Of a stretch of DNA of 23,105 bases, positions 8,233 to 15,522 are shown one piece after another. The notes under the pieces were generated by a model. The model was not told the DNA's origin. It was given only the letters and a program-made list of their open reading frames with translations, and searched no databases. Source of the stretch: Bacilli bacterium (GTDB lineage Bacteria > Bacillota_I > Bacilli_A > RF39 > UBA660); the NCBI GenBank assembly GCA_017476705.1, contig JAFUZI010000057.1, positions 1 to 23,105 of the forward strand, written 5' to 3'. Within the stretch, counting starts at the first letter, position 1, and each line of letters opens with the position of its first letter. The translations under genes and the position numbers were made by a program.

Positions 8233-9059
8233 TCATCCTCTTTATCATAATCAGCTAAAAAGCTTTTATATATTCCATCCTTTTTAGTTCCAATTACACA
8301 ATTTAAATTAACATTATCCAATGCTTTATAAATATTATAATCGACATTTTCATTATTTTCTTTTAATTTCTTAATTAATTTCTTAATTTCTAATCTCTTA
8401 CTGTCAACAAGTTCATTCTTATTATCTTCAGTAAACTTACATGCACAATTTAAAAAAGTTAATTTATTATACTTACTCCAAGCAATAATATCCTCTTCAT
8501 GAATTAAATACATTGGTCTAATGAGCTCTAACCCCTTGAAGTTTTCACTATGAAGTTTAGGCATCATCGTTTTAACCTCAGCTCCATAAAACATAGATAA
8601 CAAAGTAGTTTCAATAACATCATCAAAATGATGTCCCAAAGCTATCTTATTACAGCCCAATTCTTGCGCCTTATTATATAAACAACCTCTTCGCATTCTT
8701 GCACATAAATAACAAGGACTTCTATCTACTTTATCAACTATATCAAAAATATCACTATCAAACATTTCTAAATCAATATTTAAATCTTTCGCATTTTTTA
8801 AAATCAATTCTTTATTTTTCTCATTATAACCAGGATTCATACAAACATAATAAGCATCAAAATTAACTTTACCATGCTTCTTTATTTCCTCAATACACTT
8901 CGCAAGTAAAAATGAATCCTTCCCCCCACTTATACAAACCATTATCTTATCATTCTCTTTTATAAGTTCAAACTCAATAACAGCCTTTACAAATTTACTC
9001 CATATATCTTTCCTAAATTTTTTAATAATACTTCTTTCAACTTCTTTATACTTCTCCAT
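8229..9059 (-). CDS. TtcA-like PP-loop ATPase, probable tRNA thiolation enzyme
   Basis: A 276-residue member of the PP-loop ATP pyrophosphatase superfamily, closest in pattern to TtcA, which makes 2-thiocytidine at position 32 of some tRNAs. The ATP-binding loop SGGKDS is at 44-49. The cysteines that ligate an iron-sulfur cluster in the family are visible as CYLC (116-119) followed by RMRRG, plus a third Cys in LNCACKF (C205 or C207). GHHFDDVIETTLLSMFYG (142-159) is the conserved second motif. The start at 9059 has GGTGAT just upstream; an in-frame TTG at 9074 lacks this support. It is the first gene of a three-gene operon with a transglutaminase-like and a membrane protein. The exact modified base cannot be read from the sequence. 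Confidence 0.88.
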   Translation of the reverse strand: MEKYKEVERSIIKKFRKDIWSKFVKAVIEFELIKENDKIMVCISGGKDSFLLAKCIEEIKKHGKVNFDAYYVCMNPGYNEKNKELILKNAKDLNIDLEMFDSDIFDIVDKVDRSPCYLCARMRRGCLYNKAQELGCNKIALGHHFDDVIETTLLSMFYGAEVKTMMPKLHSENFKGLELIRPMYLIHEEDIIAWSKYNKLTFLNCACKFTEDNKNELVDSKRLEIKKLIKKLKENNENVDYNIYKALDNVNLNCVIGTKKDGIYKSFLADYDKEDE

Positions 9060-9098
9060 ATAATCACCAATCAAATAATTTTATACATCTTAAATAGA

Positions 9099-9148
9099 AA
9101 TATTTGTATTAAAACATCACTAATAGTAATTTAATAAATACAAATATT
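9099..9148. repeat. Inverted repeat upstream of the TtcA-like gene
   Basis: Perfect 12-base arms AATATTTGTATT (9099-9110) and AATACAAATATT (9137-9148) are separated by 26 bases, 40 to 90 bases before the TtcA-like start. No T tract follows on either side, so it does not look like a terminator. It could be a paired operator or a leader stem. Confidence 0.6.
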
Positions 9149-9177
9149 CACAATACACATATATTTTATAATTAATT

Positions 9178-9204
9178 AAAAAAAAAGAAAACCTTATCTT
9201 TTCT
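9178..9204 (-). terminator. Terminator of the FNT-family gene
   Basis: Minus-strand AGAAAA-GATAAGG-TTTTCT (9186-9204) followed by a run of T. The TAA stop of the gene lies in the loop. Confidence 0.7.
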
Positions 9205-9787
9205 TTTTCTGTTTCTTATTATCCTCACTAAATAAATACCATACAAATAAAGATCCAACAAAGTTTCCTAATATAGCCAATAATAATGACCAATGAAATG
9301 TTCTAGCAACTCCCAAAGTAATAACATTCGCAACACAATGTTGGAATCCACAAAATATAAATAAAGGTATTCCATAAATAATACCAAGAGAAGTTCCTTT
9401 TTTATACATATAAACTGCTATATACATAATGCATCCACATAAAATAGATTTTACAAAGAAAGGAAATTCTAAATTCCAACTAGCAACTTTATTAGTAGCA
9501 GCTAAAACAACATCACTATCACAATAAGAATATAAATAGCCAAATAAATAACCAGCCAACATATTAACTATTAAAATAATAAATAAATCCATATATGGAA
9601 TCTTATCACTGAATAAAAATCCACATTTACCAGTAAATAAATTAGCTCCCATATAGCAAACACCTAATAATCCAAATGCAAATATAATAGGGCCTATAGG
9701 ATTACCTATTTTTAATAGCGCATAATTTCCGAGTGAAATAAGTAAACTTGCCGCAATACTTTTTCGAATCAATTCATATCTATTCAT
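9194..9787 (-). CDS. Formate/nitrite transporter (FNT) family protein, short form
   Basis: A 197-residue integral membrane protein with about six hydrophobic segments. FNT-type landmarks are present: GANLFTGK (47-54), GFQHCVANVITLG (147-159) with the central His150, and GNFVGSLF (174-181). FNT proteins form pentameric channels for small monovalent anions such as formate, nitrite or hydrosulfide. At about 200 residues it is shorter than the common 250-280, mainly at the N-terminus and in loops, so it belongs to a reduced subgroup. The tail is Lys-rich and cytoplasmic. The start follows GAGGTGG. It appears monocistronic. The transported anion is not predictable here. Confidence 0.85.
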   Translation of the reverse strand: MNRYELIRKSIAASLLISLGNYALLKIGNPIGPIIFAFGLLGVCYMGANLFTGKCGFLFSDKIPYMDLFIILIVNMLAGYLFGYLYSYCDSDVVLAATNKVASWNLEFPFFVKSILCGCIMYIAVYMYKKGTSLGIIYGIPLFIFCGFQHCVANVITLGVARTFHWSLLLAILGNFVGSLFVWYLFSEDNKKQKKKR

Positions 9788-9941
9788 ATATCCACCTCAT
9801 ATTAATTGTACATAAATAAACAAAAAAAAGAAATATAAAAATAATATTTCCGTCAATTCTTTAGAAAGTGAAATATTCCTAAATCGAATAATTTCATAAA
9901 TTATAATAATAGCAAGTTATGTAAGCTTGAAAAAAACACCT
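9788..9941. other. Intergenic region between the FNT gene and the BRO gene
   Basis: A 154-base AT-rich stretch that should hold the FNT promoter. A TACAAT about 20 bases before the FNT Shine-Dalgarno is a possible -10 box without a good -35. An imperfect inverted repeat (9870-9878, GAAATATTC, with 9886-9895, GAATAATTTC) may be an operator. After the BRO stop there is a run of seven T on the minus strand but no clear stem. No coding sequence is seen. Confidence 0.4.
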
Positions 9942-10757
9942 TCATTGAATATTATTATCAGTTAATTGTTGAAAATTATTTGAAGTTACAACAGATCTTC
10001 CCAATTCATTTTCAATTTCTTTTTTTGCAGTTTTTAGCACATTACCAGCTTTGCTCATATCATCTTTCAACTCTTTTAAACCATAGCTATCATTATTTTG
10101 ATGAAATTCAACAGCAGTTGCCTCTCCAAGATTAGTTAAAGCCAATTCTATATTCGACATGGAATCTCTTAAATTTTTTGATTCGTGAATGCCTTTTATT
10201 TTTTTATACTCTTTTGCACTAATACCAAATCCGGAATTATATATTTCATTCGTTAATATTGCATAATCTTTACCTAGTAGAGCCCCTCGACTCTTCCATT
10301 CATCTGTTAAATTATGCCTAGTAATTATACCTCTTTCTCTTTGCTCAATCCATGATTTAGAATATCCTTTTTTTTCATATAACAACTTCATTCTATTCAT
10401 CGCAAGTTCAGGATTATTTATTTCCTCTATTCGTTCATTTCCAACCATAGCGAGCCATCTTCTAAAAGGTTCTGCTTTGCGAGATGGAATAGATTGAATT
10501 ATTCTTAGTATTCCTTCAGTATCAGCACAATTAATATTCTGTTTTCCACCTTTTGTATCCATACGAAGGGTATGTACAATTTGTACCCACCCTTGCCCTA
10601 ACAATTTGTCTCTTTTTCTTAACTTATTTATATATTGCTTTGGATCTTTTGAATCCGTTAGAGCATAAACAACATCCTCTACACTAAAATACCATTTATT
10701 ATCTTTCCAAGTTTTTCTAATTTCTTTTTCTTCAAAAAGTGCTAATGTATTATCCAT
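9942..10757 (-). CDS. BRO-N domain protein (phage antirepressor / DinD-like)
   Basis: A 271-residue soluble protein. Residues about 8-105 form a BRO-N domain (IRKTWKDNKWYFSVEDVVYALT ... YINKLRKRD ... ADTEGILRIIQSIPSRKAEPFRRWLA), a DNA-binding fold of phage antirepressors and baculovirus BRO proteins. The C-terminal half (LTDEWKSRG ... EIYNSGFGISAKEYKKIKGI ... NLRDSMSNIELALTNLGE) matches the DinD-like extension common in chromosomal BRO proteins of gut bacteria. The start at 10757 follows GGAGGG; an in-frame TTG 81 bases upstream lies within the promoter and is rejected. It has a strong promoter of its own and sits just downstream of tmRNA and tRNA-Thr genes, a typical entry point for mobile DNA. 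Codon choice looks slightly more GC-rich than its neighbours. It is probably acquired; its role is unknown. Confidence 0.88.
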   Translation of the reverse strand: MDNTLALFEEKEIRKTWKDNKWYFSVEDVVYALTDSKDPKQYINKLRKRDKLLGQGWVQIVHTLRMDTKGGKQNINCADTEGILRIIQSIPSRKAEPFRRWLAMVGNERIEEINNPELAMNRMKLLYEKKGYSKSWIEQRERGIITRHNLTDEWKSRGALLGKDYAILTNEIYNSGFGISAKEYKKIKGIHESKNLRDSMSNIELALTNLGEATAVEFHQNNDSYGLKELKDDMSKAGNVLKTAKKEIENELGRSVVTSNNFQQLTDNNIQ

Positions 10758-10778
10758 AATAGAAACCCTCCTAAATTT

Positions 10779-10807
10779 AATATATAATACATAAGTTCGA
10801 ATGTCAA
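10779..10807 (-). promoter_or_regulatory. Strong promoter of the BRO-N gene, with a possible LexA half-site
   Basis: TTGACA (10802-10807), a 17-base spacer and TATATT (10779-10784) on the minus strand. The spacer contains CGAAC-TTAT-GTATT: the left half equals the Bacillus-type LexA box CGAAC-N4-GTTCG, while the right half deviates, so SOS control is only a possibility. Confidence 0.8.
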
Positions 10808-10812
10808 CAATC

Positions 10813-10835
10813 AAAAAAGCGTTATCATTTAACGC
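10813..10835 (-). terminator. Terminator of the ssrA-tRNA-Thr transcript
   Basis: Minus-strand stem GCGTTA-AATGA-TAACGC (10819-10835) followed by six T (10813-10818). It lies about 90 bases after the tRNA 3' end and directly before the BRO promoter. Confidence 0.85.
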
Positions 10836-10921
10836 CACTAAAAACCTCTAATTCTTTCGATATGATTTTCTACTAGAACGAATTTAAGCCCTACATAGAC
10901 TTTGTTCGTATAAATTTCATC

Positions 10922-10995
10922 TGGTGCCGAAAGTAAGAATTGAACTTACCGCTGATCCTTACCAAGGACCTGTTTTACCACTAAACTATATCGGC
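10922..10995 (-). tRNA. tRNA-Thr (anticodon GGT)
   Basis: A 74-base tRNA with encoded CCA. Cloverleaf on the minus strand: acceptor GCCGATA with TTTCGGC (one T-T mismatch at pair 6-67), D stem GTTT/AAAC, anticodon stem GGTCC/GGATC with loop TTGGTAA (anticodon GGT, Thr), and T arm GTAAG-TTCAATT-CTTAC. It lies five bases after the tmRNA 3' end and is probably co-transcribed with it and cut out by RNases. Confidence 0.95.
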
Positions 10996-11000
10996 ATATA

Positions 11001-11382
11001 TGGTGGAGCTGAGGAGAATCGAACTCCTGTCCAAAAATAGAGCTACATAAACCTCTACAAGCTTAGTTAACTAATTATTCTCATATATTTTCCAAGTAGT
11101 TAACGACCAAGAAAATATACCAGTCTAAATATTCTTTCTATCTACTAGACAATAGATAGCTATAACCTATTAAAATGAACCTCTAAATAAACTCTAGGTA
11201 AAGCTTATAAAGAAGCGCTGTCCTTTATTATTATATTAGGCAAAAGCTACTGCTTGGTTTGCACCAAATAAAGTAGCTACAGCATTTTTTACTTTTTCAG
11301 CATTTATTTTTTTGTGTCTCTAACGTGGACTCCCGACTTGCCATCTATGCTCAACTATTCCTGTCGAAACCAAAACAGCCCC
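11001..11382 (-). ncRNA. ssrA: tmRNA (ssrA), trans-translation RNA
   Basis: A 382-base tmRNA that rescues stalled ribosomes with SmpB. The tRNA-like ends pair as GGGGCTG with CAGCTCC, keeping the G-T wobble at the third pair that alanyl-tRNA synthetase recognises, and are followed by encoded CCA. The T arm reads GGAGTTCGATTCTCC. The 5' part has the usual TTTCGACAGG segment. The tag reading frame runs from a GCT resume codon (11299-11301) to TAA (11236-11238). It encodes 21 residues beginning AEKVKN and ending NQAVAFA. The end AFA differs from the usual ALAA and resembles mycoplasma tags. The gene follows smpB by about 48 bases and has its own extended -10 promoter. A resume codon one triplet earlier (AAT) cannot be excluded. 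Confidence 0.95.
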
Positions 11383-11396
11383 ATACATGTATACAT

Positions 11397-11425
11397 ATTA
11401 TAACATAAAAAAAAGAAATAATAAA
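11397..11425 (-). promoter_or_regulatory. Extended -10 promoter of ssrA
   Basis: TGTTATAAT (TATAAT at 11397-11402) with a TGn extension and only a weak TTTATT -35 box. The predicted start near 11389 leaves a few bases to be trimmed from the tmRNA 5' end. Confidence 0.7.
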
Positions 11426-11430
11426 GAGCT

Positions 11431-11868
11431 CTAATAGTTTTTAAGTTTCTTCTTTACTTCTCTTTCAATATCTCTATTCTTAATTGTTTCTCTTTTATCA
11501 AAGTTCTTTTTACCTCGACATACTCCCAATAGAATTTTAAACTTACTTCCTTTGAAATAACCTTTTAATGGTATTAATGTTAAACCATTAAGTTCTATTT
11601 CTTGACTAATTTTCTTTATTTCCTTTTTATTTAATAAAAGCTTTCTACTCCTATTAGTATCATGATTAAATATATTACCTTCCTTATATTCACCAATATA
11701 CATATTTAATAAAAAAACTTCTCCGTTTTTTACAATACCATAGCAATCTTTTATATTACAATTACCATTACGAATAGATTTAATCTCAGTACCAGTTAAA
11801 ACAACTCCAGCTTCATACTGATCTTCTATAAAATAATCAAAATTAGCCTTTCTATTTATAATTTCCAT
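11431..11868 (-). CDS. smpB: SsrA-binding protein SmpB
   Basis: A 145-residue SmpB, the partner that brings tmRNA to stalled ribosomes and binds its tRNA-like domain. The OB-barrel shows family blocks: NRKANFDYFIEDQYEAGVVL, GTEIKSIRNGN, DCYGIVKNGEVFLLNMYI, and HDTNRSRKLLLNKKEI near 68-83. The basic C-terminal tail (GKKNFDKRETIKNRDIEREV) reaches the decoding centre in known structures. The start follows GGGGG, 12 bases after the capA stop, so it is in the same transcription unit. It directly precedes its RNA partner ssrA, as in many Firmicutes. Length is slightly below the usual 150-160. Confidence 0.97.
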   Translation of the reverse strand: MEIINRKANFDYFIEDQYEAGVVLTGTEIKSIRNGNCNIKDCYGIVKNGEVFLLNMYIGEYKEGNIFNHDTNRSRKLLLNKKEIKKISQEIELNGLTLIPLKGYFKGSKFKILLGVCRGKKNFDKRETIKNRDIEREVKKKLKNY

Positions 11869-11880
11869 AATAATACCCCC

Positions 11881-13074
11881 TTAGGCAGATATTCCCCATA
11901 ACAATTCAGGATATCTTGAACTTACAATAGCCTTATATTTTTCATAATATGTATTATAATTACGCAACAAATCATCACTTAATTGTGAATAAGGATAAAC
12001 CTTAAAATTACGTTTTCTATTATAATATGATTTTGTATATATCAAATCAGCAGTTGGTTCTTCTAAAGTTACAGTAACTGTATCATCAACATCCACAAAC
12101 TTCTTTATTGTAACAACCATTTCTAAACCAGTTAATCTCTCAGTACCTTCTTGATCAGAAATAAAATTACCTAAAGAATAAATTACTAAAGTCTTTCCTT
12201 CATTTATAAATTCAACAGGTTCAACTACGTGTGGATGTGCACCTATTATCAATTGCACACCAAGAGATGACAAATAATTTGCTATTCGTGTTTGATCATC
12301 ATCAACTCCTAAAGAGTATTCTGTCCCCCAATGCATAGCAACTATAATGATATCAGCTTTATCTCTAACTTTTTCGATATCAGCCGCTGCCTTTTCATCA
12401 GAATAAACATTATTTAAATATTCTTTACCAACAGGTGTTTCTAATCCATTAGTCCAAGTTGTATAAGATAAAAAAGCATATTTTATACCATTTTTTTCAT
12501 ATATCTGACTAGTCTCAGCTTCTCTTTCCTCAAAAGAAGTCCATTGTCCAGAATAAACAACTTTATCCTTATGTTGTTTCCAATAATTAACAGAATTTAT
12601 AACTCCTTGCTCATTTTTATCCATAGTATGATTTGTCGCAAGTGATACTAAATTAAAACCTGCATCAATAAAGGCATCCCCTACTTCATAAGGAGAATTA
12701 AATCGTGGATAATTTGAAAGACCCAATTCAACTCCACCTAAAATTGTTTCTTGATTATAATAAACTAAATCATATTTAGAAGATATAGGTTTTATAAGTT
12801 CAAGCATAGGTTTAAAGTCATAGCCACCATCAGCAGTCTTAGCATCTTGATATAGAGTACTATGTATCAAAGCATCCCCAACCATATATAATTTAGCAAC
12901 ATAAGTTTTAGGTTCTTTAACAACTTTCTCTTCTTCTTATTCCTTTTCTTTACCTTTTTCTTTATCATTTAAAGAATCATAGTACTCATAACTAAATACT
13001 CCAAGAACAATCAATAAAAGAAATAATAAAATAATTCTTCCTGTCTTTTTCAATTTAATTCTTTTTTTTGCCAT
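11881..13074 (-). pseudogene. capA-family (PGA_cap) membrane-anchored metallophosphatase-like gene interrupted by an in-frame TAA
   Basis: The full frame has 397 codons plus the stop at 11881. Its start at 13074 has AAGGTG six bases upstream and lies one base after the rnr stop. Codons 1-45 encode a basic N-terminus, a membrane helix (about 13-29) and a Lys/Glu linker. Codon 46 is TAA (12937-12939). The frame then continues unbroken for 351 codons with an intact CapA/PgsA-type domain: MVGDALIHS, NQETILGG, ATNHTMD, MHWGTEY, GAHPHVV and SLGNFISD, covering the metal-binding residues. The Met at 12885 falls inside the first beta strand and has no Shine-Dalgarno, so it is not a convincing restart. 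The gene is either a very recent nonsense mutant, a readthrough case or a sequence error. It lies between rnr and smpB, unlike Bacillus. Confidence 0.75.
12937..12939 (-). other. In-frame TAA in capA (codon 46)
   Basis: The codons around it are AAG GAA TAA GAA GAA GAG, inside a Lys/Glu-rich linker. One base change from GAA or AAA would create it. No new start codon with a ribosome-binding site follows before the catalytic domain. Confidence 0.85.
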
Positions 13075-13075
13075 A

Positions 13076-15181
13076 CTACACCTTCTTTATTATTTCAAAG
13101 TCAATCGTTTTCTCCTCTTTTGAAGCTCTTACAACTTTAACAACAACTCTTTCTCCAATAGAATATTTTACATGAGATTTTTCTCCTGTCAATGTCATAT
13201 GTTCTTCATCATAATGGAAAAAGTCAGGCATATCACGAATTGGTACCAATCCTTCAATCAAGTTATCTAATTCAACAAACATTCCAAAACTAGTTACAGA
13301 AGATATCATTCCTTCAAACTCTTCCCCAATATGACCTTCCATATATTGAGCCATTTTCATATCTTCAACTTCTCTTTCACAATCAATACTAGCACGTTCT
13401 TTTTCTGAAGAATGCTCAGCTATATAAACAAGTTTTTCCTCCCATTTACGAATAGTAGGCATATCTATCTTCTTATCAAACAAATACGTTCTAAGTAATC
13501 TATGAACAGTAGTATCTGGATATCTTCTAATAGGAGAAGTAAAATGAGTATAGCATTTACTTGCTAAACCATAATGTCCCAAGTTTTCTGGTCTATAAAC
13601 TGCTTTTTGCATACATCTAAGTAATAATGAAGCTAACATCTTATATTCTTTCTTATCTTTTAGTTGATTCAATATATTTTGAATTGTTTTTGGTTTTAAA
13701 TCCTTAACATTTCCATTAAGAGTATACCCCAAACTACTTACAAAACCTAAAAAGCTTCTAATTTTTTCTTCTTTAGGATATTCATGAATACGATAAATAA
13801 AAGGTAAATTCATAAAATAAATATGAGATGCTACACATTCATTAGCCGCAATCATAAAATCTTCTATTAGCTTTTCTCCTGTACCTCTATCTCTTAAAAC
13901 AACTTCAGTAGGAACACAATTTTCATCTACTAATATTTTAGCTTCATCAACATCAAAATCTATATAACCACGTCTATCTCTAGCCTTACGAAGAATATCG
14001 GCAAGTTCACTCATTAATTTCAAATCCTCAACATAATCTTCATATCCTAAAGCAACTTCACCTTTCTCTAAAATCCCATTAACTTTTTTATACCTCATTT
14101 GTATCCTAGATTTTATTACACTAGGAAATATTTTATAATCTAATTGTCTACCTTCACTATCAAAATCCATAACACAAGAAATAGCTAATCTATCAACATT
14201 TGGATTCAAAGAACAAATTCCATTAGATAATTCATGTGGTAACATAGGAATAACCCTATCAACAAGATAAACACTAGTACCTCTCTCCATTGCATCTGCA
14301 TCTAATGCCGTTCCTTCTTTAACATAATAACTAACATCTGCAATATGAACACCTAGTTGATAATTACCATTTTTCAATTTTTTTATTGAAATAGCATCAT
14401 CAATATCTTTTGTATCATCACCATCAATAGTAAATATTACTTCATCTCTTAAATCAGTTCTTCCCTTTAATTCAAAATCCCTTACTTCCATAGGCATAGA
14501 AGCAACTTCTTTTTTTACTATATCAGAAAATTCAACCTCAATATTATATTTATATATAATTGATAATATATCTACTCCAGGATCATTCACGTGACCAATT
14601 ATTTCAGTAACTTCACCTTCATATTTATTATCCCCAAGCTTCTTACCTAATTTCAAAACAACCTTATGCCCATCAACAGCATTTAAACTTTTTTCCTTAG
14701 GAACAATAATATCAAGTTTAATCTTAGATTCATCTAAATCAACATGACCAATACCTTTCTTATCAAAAGTAATAATTCCAATATAACTTTTCACTTTTCT
14801 TTCAACAATCCTTAGAACTCTTCCCTCTAGTCTTCCTAATTGCATCTTACTAATTATTTCAACTAAAACAACATCATCATGAATTGCTCCATTCATATTA
14901 TCTTGTGAAATATAAATGTCATCATCCATGTTATCTACTTCTACAAAACCATATCCCTTTTTATTAACTCTCATTATACCTTTTCTTAAATGACTTTTTT
15001 CAAGTAACAAATACTTATTCTTATTAGAACAATAGATAATAACTTCTTCTTCTAATTTTCTTAATTCCTCATTTAACTTAGTCAATTCAGAGGCATCATG
15101 GATATCTAATTTTTCCTGTAATTCATAAATATCAATCGCTTTATCAGAATTACTCAAAACATTTAATATATCATCTCTCAT
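13076..15181 (-). CDS. rnr: Ribonuclease R (canonical copy, paralogue 2)
   Basis: A 701-residue RNase R, a processive 3'-5' exoribonuclease that degrades structured RNA and, in bacteria studied, non-stop mRNA released by tmRNA. Order: N-terminal winged helix (about 1-60, MRDDILNVLSNSDKAIDIYE), cold-shock domains (about 66-200), RNB domain with TIDGDDTKDIDDA (D253, D259, D261, D262), the HFTSPIRRYPDTTVHR block, and a C-terminal S1 domain (about 620-700). I prefer the start at 15181, because GAGGGTGA lies just upstream of it and this gives the usual RNase R N-terminus; the ATG at 15196 lies upstream of that site. The genes secG before it and smpB-ssrA after it make this the orthologue of Bacillus rnr. 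It has its own promoter. Confidence 0.95.
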   Translation of the reverse strand: MRDDILNVLSNSDKAIDIYELQEKLDIHDASELTKLNEELRKLEEEVIIYCSNKNKYLLLEKSHLRKGIMRVNKKGYGFVEVDNMDDDIYISQDNMNGAIHDDVVLVEIISKMQLGRLEGRVLRIVERKVKSYIGIITFDKKGIGHVDLDESKIKLDIIVPKEKSLNAVDGHKVVLKLGKKLGDNKYEGEVTEIIGHVNDPGVDILSIIYKYNIEVEFSDIVKKEVASMPMEVRDFELKGRTDLRDEVIFTIDGDDTKDIDDAISIKKLKNGNYQLGVHIADVSYYVKEGTALDADAMERGTSVYLVDRVIPMLPHELSNGICSLNPNVDRLAISCVMDFDSEGRQLDYKIFPSVIKSRIQMRYKKVNGILEKGEVALGYEDYVEDLKLMSELADILRKARDRRGYIDFDVDEAKILVDENCVPTEVVLRDRGTGEKLIEDFMIAANECVASHIYFMNLPFIYRIHEYPKEEKIRSFLGFVSSLGYTLNGNVKDLKPKTIQNILNQLKDKKEYKMLASLLLRCMQKAVYRPENLGHYGLASKCYTHFTSPIRRYPDTTVHRLLRTYLFDKKIDMPTIRKWEEKLVYIAEHSSEKERASIDCEREVEDMKMAQYMEGHIGEEFEGMISSVTSFGMFVELDNLIEGLVPIRDMPDFFHYDEEHMTLTGEKSHVKYSIGERVVVKVVRASKEEKTIDFEIIKKV

Positions 15182-15200
15182 TAGTATCACCCTCATCTTT

Positions 15201-15228
15201 ATTATACATTATATTTATATTTTTTCAA
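15201..15228 (-). promoter_or_regulatory. Promoter of rnr
   Basis: TTGAAA (15223-15228), 16 bases, TATAAT (15201-15206) on the minus strand. The -35 box overlaps the end of the T tract of the secG terminator. Confidence 0.75.
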
Positions 15229-15249
15229 AAAAAAAGGACTAAGTCCTTA
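15227..15249 (-). terminator. Terminator of secG
   Basis: Minus-strand AAGGACTTAGTCCTT followed by about nine T. The TAA stop of secG (15247-15249) runs into the stem. The stem is short, so partial readthrough into rnr is likely. Confidence 0.75.
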
Positions 15250-15462
15250 AATAAACATTGAAACTAAACAAATTATAAAGAAAGCAGCACCTAATAACAT
15301 AGTAATACGAGTAATTATTAACTCAGAACCACGTTCTTTTCTATTAGCAAACAATTCACTTTGTCCACCTGAAATTATTTGTGCTCCACCTTCTGCTTTA
15401 GCACTTTGTAATAACACAATAATTATTAACAATATTGAAATAACTAATAATAAAGTTTTCAT
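15247..15462 (-). CDS. secG: Preprotein translocase subunit SecG
   Basis: A 71-residue SecG, the small subunit of the SecYEG protein-export channel. Two membrane helices (about 2-20 and 50-70) flank a cytoplasmic loop with the family pattern LLQSAKAEGGAQIISGGQSELFANRKERG. Helix 2 is preceded by the expected TRIT segment. The start follows GGAGGGG. It is the first gene of the secG-rnr-capA-smpB-ssrA cluster. Confidence 0.95.
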   Translation of the reverse strand: MKTLLLVISILLIIIVLLQSAKAEGGAQIISGGQSELFANRKERGSELIITRITMLLGAAFFIICLVSMFI

Positions 15463-15486
15463 CGTATCCCCTCCGACAACATTTAT

Positions 15487-15515
15487 ATATTATCATAAAT
15501 ACTTAACTATTGCAA
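15487..15515 (-). promoter_or_regulatory. Promoter of secG
   Basis: TTGCAA (15510-15515), 17 bases, TAATAT (15487-15492) on the minus strand. It begins only eight bases after the proS stop codon. Confidence 0.7.
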
Positions 15516-15522
15516 CAAAAAT

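Noticed and set aside
7402..9059. Possible recoding of TGA as Trp, as in mycoplasmas
   Set aside because: TGA ends several genes in ATGA overlaps or next to a Shine-Dalgarno, and Trp is encoded by TGG throughout.
10758..10838. Longer BRO reading from 10838
   Set aside because: The extra codons cover the promoter (TTGACA to TATATT) and part of a terminator stem; GGAGGG precedes the ATG at 10757.
9788..10995. Mobile element with an att duplication of the tRNA-Thr 3' end flanking the BRO gene
   Set aside because: I compared the tRNA 3' end with the sequence on the far side of the BRO gene and saw no repeat; no integrase is present.
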